Source: Schistosoma haematobium
Lineage: Eukaryota > Platyhelminthes > Trematoda > Strigeidida > Schistosomatidae
Reading direction: 5' to 3'
DNA: 64,000 nt
Assembly: GCF_000699445.3 (NCBI RefSeq)
Contig: NC_067200.1
Span: 11,927,256-11,991,255 of the forward strand
Each line of letters begins with the position of its first letter. The first letter of the stretch is position 1. The notes beneath the pieces were generated by a model that saw only the letters and a program-made list of their open reading frames with translations, did no database searches and had not been told where the DNA came from. The position numbers and the translations under genes are program-made. This document shows positions 60,077 through 64,000 of this stretch, one piece after another.

Positions 60077-60103
60077 TATATATATATATATATATATATA
60101 ATG
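60077..60103. promoter_or_regulatory. (TA)n tract upstream of NHE copy 2
   Basis: TA-dinucleotide tract about 70 bp upstream of the minus-strand start codon, matching the position of the tract before copy 1. Either a shared promoter feature or coincidental microsatellite expansion. Confidence 0.35.
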
Positions 60104-60229
60104 TGAATCCTTTCTTTTTTTTGATATTATATTATATTCATGTATGTGATGTTAATGGTTAATGTATAAAAGGAATGAATATTAAATCTTTGTGTTTTTA
60201 TAGTCAGGGTTAATCAGAGACACTCAGTC

Positions 60230-60363
60230 ACTCGCACACACACACACGCATACACACAACGAAACATACAAATAAATAAACAAACATCATTAGTAGTATA
60301 ATATTATTTATTTTATAATGAATTATTGATATGATTGATATCCTAAATAGAGAAAAAAAGATA

Positions 60364-60399
<36 letters not shown>

Positions 60400-60450
60400 G
60401 GTATTATTAATTATTTGTATCTGTGTGTGTTTGTGTGTGTGTGTATGTAT
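60230..60450. repeat. Cluster of microsatellites upstream of NHE copy 2
   Basis: (CA)n near 60235-60255, (ATT)n at 60366-60401 and (GT)n at 60421-60445, with ATGT-rich sequence further at 60640-60720. Confidence 0.85.
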
Positions 60451-61084
60451 TGGAATGAAAGAAACAAGAAACTGATGAATATCCATTAACACTATCATTC
60501 TCATGATAAAAGTGGCGTCAATAGTTTCAATGTAGAAACAAAATATATATATATATATCAATAACTTCCAATCAGAATTTACTGAATTTATGGAAGATCA
60601 ATAGAAAAAAGAAACTTTATTCCACGACATAAGTAAAGTAGTATGTATGTAACTATCTTTGTATATATATATCTATCTATGTATGTGTTTATGTATATGT
60701 ATGTATGTAAATGTGTGTATATGGGTAAGCTTGTTTCTATGCATTTAGTTGTTTATTTATAATATATTAAAAGAAATGTAATGAAAATTTACTTCTCGTA
60801 TTACTATTGGATAATTAGTATTTAGGTAAATATTTATTTATCAAGGTTTATTTAGGAAATTTTATTGATCTATTCAGGAAATATGTCTACGTCAAGGTCA
60901 TGTTGTGAATCTTGTAAATAAATGTGAATAAATAAATAAATTTGTAAATAGAAGAATTAATACAAGATTACAAATGAATGATTTGCTTATATGACTGATG
61001 TAATTTGTTTCAATAGGGATTCACAAAAGAATATTTTATTGAATAAGACCTAAGAATACAATTATATATAGTTTATATAGAATA
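60450..61084. other. 5' flank of NHE copy 2, simple-sequence rich
   Basis: TA, TATG and AATA-type repeats; nothing coding. Confidence 0.45.
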
Positions 61085-61258
61085 GATACAATGAGGCTGG
61101 AAGTAGAGTCGAGGATGTGAATATATTGGATCCGAGTTGTTGTTCATACTAGGATTTCAACACAGTGCCGTTCGCTTGAAATCTCATTACTTAATCCTGT
61201 TAGTTACTGATTCTAGATAACTACTCACTTGTGCAACGTATACAAGGTTTAGTTTAAA
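61085..61258 (-). repeat. Sm-alpha-type SINE at inner edge of right arm
   Basis: tRNA-like half clear (cagtgccgttcgcttgaaat), ribozyme replaced by gtcgaggatgtgaat... It has no mirror on the left, so the inverted repeat ends at its tail. Confidence 0.6.
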
Positions 61259-61947
61259 TTCAAATGATTCGGATGATCCTATTGTCGAGATTTTTCACTG
61301 AAATTTGGTCAGTTTTCGTCGACATATGCTTACCATATGCAGACTGTATTGATATAGCCCTAATGACACAAGTTAGTATAGAATAAACTCAGTCATATCT
61401 AGCAGATGAGTCCTGAATAGTAGGAATTGTGCATCCTGAATTCTACTACTAGCCACATTTCGTTTATTCTATGTTATCTGAACATATTTACTGCACTCTT
61501 CATTTTATTGAAAAAATTACGAATGTGACCTGATGAAAACCATTTCAACGATTTCAATTCAACTCACTTATTGAGAGATATTATTAATGTTTTGTTTTGA
61601 TTACTGACTTGTGTTTATAGATGAATAATACGGCAGTTTTGTGTATTGGAACGAAGAGGATAGTCAATTTTTTCTAGTATTCAATGGTTATTTGACTGAT
61701 GTCTGTCCATAGCAGGAATTGCAAATTGAACAATCCCACCAAACCACTCATGTTTATTTTGACTTTATTGAAATGTTGGCAAATATGAAATTACATGTGT
61801 GTAGTAAGTAATTCGTGGGACTTTGATTCATTATAGGATGAGTTTTTCCTCCTATTATTGTGAGAATAAGGGTTTGTGGAAATTGAAGTAATTTAATTGT
61901 TGAATTCATGAGTCTATTTAAATTAGATCACCCTGGAAAACCTGGAA

Positions 61948-61993
61948 GTACCGGACGGCTGTTTCGTTTTAGTATGCAACTCCTCAGAAGTGT
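61948..61993 (-). ncRNA. Family B hammerhead, mirror of 51128-51173
   Basis: Same core (CTGAGGA, GAAA, TC) on the minus strand; identical defects in stem I. Confidence 0.6.
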
Positions 61994-62214
61994 GAAACCA
62001 GATTTTTCATGGTAATCTAATCGATATCACTTAGTGACTAGTATGATTAAGATATTTTATTTACACTAGAAATATGATAAAATAATCCACAACTATTTTC
62101 TAATGGATTCAAAACTTTGAAGTAAGAGAAACTTATGAGAAAATCTGAAAGTGCTTGTGCTTTATTGTTGACATATTTTGAGGACTACAGTTGATTAGTC
62201 TTAAGTCAGTTGTT

Positions 62215-62400
62215 ATCAGGACTTAGTAGATTTGTGGAGAGTGAATTGAACGATTGAAACGAAACATATTGGGTTCGAGTCGTAGCGTCAACATCGACAC
62301 TGTATTGCAGGCACATGTAGCTGAAGAGTGGCAAACAGCAGAGAAAACGCGCATTCTTAATCCCACTGTTAATTTTCATTCAACATTACAGAATATATTA
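62215..62400 (+). repeat. Sm-alpha-type SINE in right arm
   Basis: Mirror of 50745-50915: gggttcgagtc B box, caggcacatgtag, CTGAAGA, decayed stem II. Confidence 0.6.
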
Positions 62401-63164
62401 CGAAGAAAGACAGAAAAAATAACTACAAGAATAAAATATCGACGGGAAAGATTTAGACTGACTACTTTCTTTATTTTTGTTAGTAGACGGTAATTCTCAT
62501 GTCCAAAAAAGCTGATAGTAACATTTATTCGGTAAAAGTATTCTTTATAGACACGATTAAAAGACGCTTGACAAAGTTTCAAGCAGTTATTTGAGTCAAT
62601 GAGAAGAAAGTTTTTATAAATGGATAGTTTACAGAAATGGAAACAATAATATTGCAAAATGTAAATCTGTTGATTTACGCAAATAATAAATCTATTCATG
62701 TGTTCTTCAGGTTATTCTCACTATAAATACAAAAAGCAGTGACATATTGATTCATCTATATGAAGGTAGATTGTTCATTTCTGGAATTTTTCAAGGACCA
62801 AACACAGTTTCTGAAGAGTTCCTCGATTATTCTTAGCTAGAGTTGAGTAATGAGGGCTAGGATTAAAGATTTAGGGTTAAGATTCCTACAGCGTATTGAC
62901 ATCAGTTGTAGTGCAAAAATGAGCATTTCAGTTACATGAATGCATGAATTATACTAGGAAATATAAGAGTCGATATCCGAATATTTCGTTCATAAAATAT
63001 AGTTTCTCCGGTTTAAAGTTGGATTCAAGTTCAAGGGTATGGGGTTATGATTTAGAGATGGTGTCGTTTCACATTTTATAAATAATTTAAAGAGAGTGAA
63101 TTAAGCACATGATACGTTTACCACTATCATTTTCACGCTATGGTAACAAAAACATATATTTTCT

Positions 63165-63395
63165 CAGTAAAGTTGGATAGCGGCTAGAAATGGAATGCAG
63201 GAAATGTGTTTCGTCATATTTGGGACTCTTCAGTTTGATATACCTGCATCCTAGAATTGATGTTTACTCCGGTATTTAAAGCAATATCGAGTCAGTCCTC
63301 ACAGGATGCAAATATGCTAACAAGAGACTGATCGATTTCAGTCATATACATCAATGAGAATGTACAAGCAAACAATATCAAAAGAATTAATATTT
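63165..63395 (-). repeat. Sm-alpha-type SINE in right arm
   Basis: Mirror of 49735-49945 with the same CTGAAGA core and GAAA (63209-63212). Confidence 0.6.
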
Positions 63396-63544
63396 TTCGC
63401 TAATATTTTTAGCATTTTGATAGGCATATTAGGTATTTCGACTACTTGATGTACATGATATTTGGATTTTGCATAAAAATCTTCAAGTCACATTTTCGAT
63501 TATGATTGTTTTGACTTTGAAGTTTACTTTTACTCTCTATTTTG

Positions 63545-63880
63545 TTGTTGTTAATCTTTGTGGATATTACTGTAATCTCAATGGTCGTGATCACGAGTCA
63601 GTTGAAGCTAGACCACCATGGAAAACCTGGAATCACTGGACGGCCATTTCGTTCTGTTGTGGGACTCTTCATCATCCTGTCTCGTGGGATTCAAACCCGG
63701 ATCATATCGGTCTCGTGCGCGTATGCTTCACCACTAGACCACTGAGCCAGCATCCAGTGGTGTTAATGTCTAACTTCAACCAATCCGCAAGATTGAGCGA
63801 CACATCCACCATTACCTTCTGTGAGTTACTATCTCACAATAGACCCGATTGAAATCTACTGCTCACTACTTCTCACTTAG
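63545..63880 (-). repeat. Family B SINE in right arm
   Basis: Mirror of 49235-49570. Unlike the left copy it keeps GAAA and CGTCCAGTG but has lost about 15 bp that include the stem I 5' strand. Confidence 0.75.
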
Positions 63881-64000
63881 TTTATTGTTGTCTATTTACG
63901 TTTCAAGGTTGTAATCGTTAAGGTAAAACTGAAGTTATTTAAATTATAACGTTTTTTGACTTCTTGAATTCTCTCTCTCTCTCTTTTCTTACCACAAACT

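Larger units (their letters stand above)
61258..64000 (-). repeat. Large inverted repeat, right arm
   Basis: Mirror of 49111-51862. Sequence similarity begins near gattcggatgatcc and runs to the window edge, where it is still matching (ttaccacaaact vs agtttgtggtaa at 49111). Confidence 0.9.

Noticed and set aside
62254..62493. 79-codon ORF resembling the 68-codon ORF at 50661-50867 as a conserved small protein
   Set aside because: The resemblance comes from the large inverted repeat, and the ORF crosses a decayed Sm-alpha SINE.

Overview
The window is AT-rich metazoan DNA that is mostly dead or short mobile elements, with two long intact protein-coding genes. The repeat content points to a blood fluke (Schistosoma). 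It contains many copies of a tRNA-headed short element carrying a hammerhead ribozyme of the S-mansoni-alpha (Sm-alpha) type, RTE-clade (SR2-like) LINE ends, Penelope-like element relics and a Ty3/Gypsy relic. The species cannot be fixed from sequence reading alone.

Genes: two intronless ORFs of 821 and 837 codons encode full-length Na+/H+ exchangers of the SLC9/NHE family (34402-36867, plus; 57496-60009, minus). They face each other across about 20 kb and are clearly paralogues. Both keep the ND pair, the AxDPVAV segment, the LLPPIILES segment and the GGLRGA arginine. Both end in low-complexity Asn/Asp/Gln-rich cytoplasmic tails. No other host gene can be supported; almost all remaining short ORFs fall inside repeats.

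Repeats: the dominant element, called here family B, is present in about 30 complete or partial copies. In sense orientation it runs: head, tRNA-like Pol III boxes A and B, a compact type-I hammerhead ribozyme (core CTGAGGA, stem II with CATACTA loop, GAAA, very short stem III, GTC cleavage site), then a roughly 120-bp tail. It shares this layout, but not its sequence, with the Sm-alpha family (about 15 copies here, core CTGACGA or CTGAAGA, loop CAAATA). A third, weaker variant sits near 22.9 kb. Several family B copies are tail-to-tail foldbacks. Several others show a tail joined to a head, as expected from multimeric or circular templates.

Layout: 1-11.3 kb, dense ribozyme SINEs plus Penelope RT and Gypsy integrase relics; 11.3-20 kb, Penelope GIY-YIG relic, LINE 3' end, SINEs and a solo-LTR-like block; 18.7-25.6 kb, three copies of a ~490-bp retroposed repeat plus SINEs; 27-32 kb, LINE with target-site duplication, LTR-like blocks and Penelope-type C-terminal relics; 33-34 kb, two foldback ribozyme elements just upstream of NHE gene 1; 37-49 kb, repeats only; 49.1-64.0 kb, a large inverted repeat (arms of at least 2.7 kb) flanking a 9.4-kb centre that holds NHE gene 2 and three LINE fragments.
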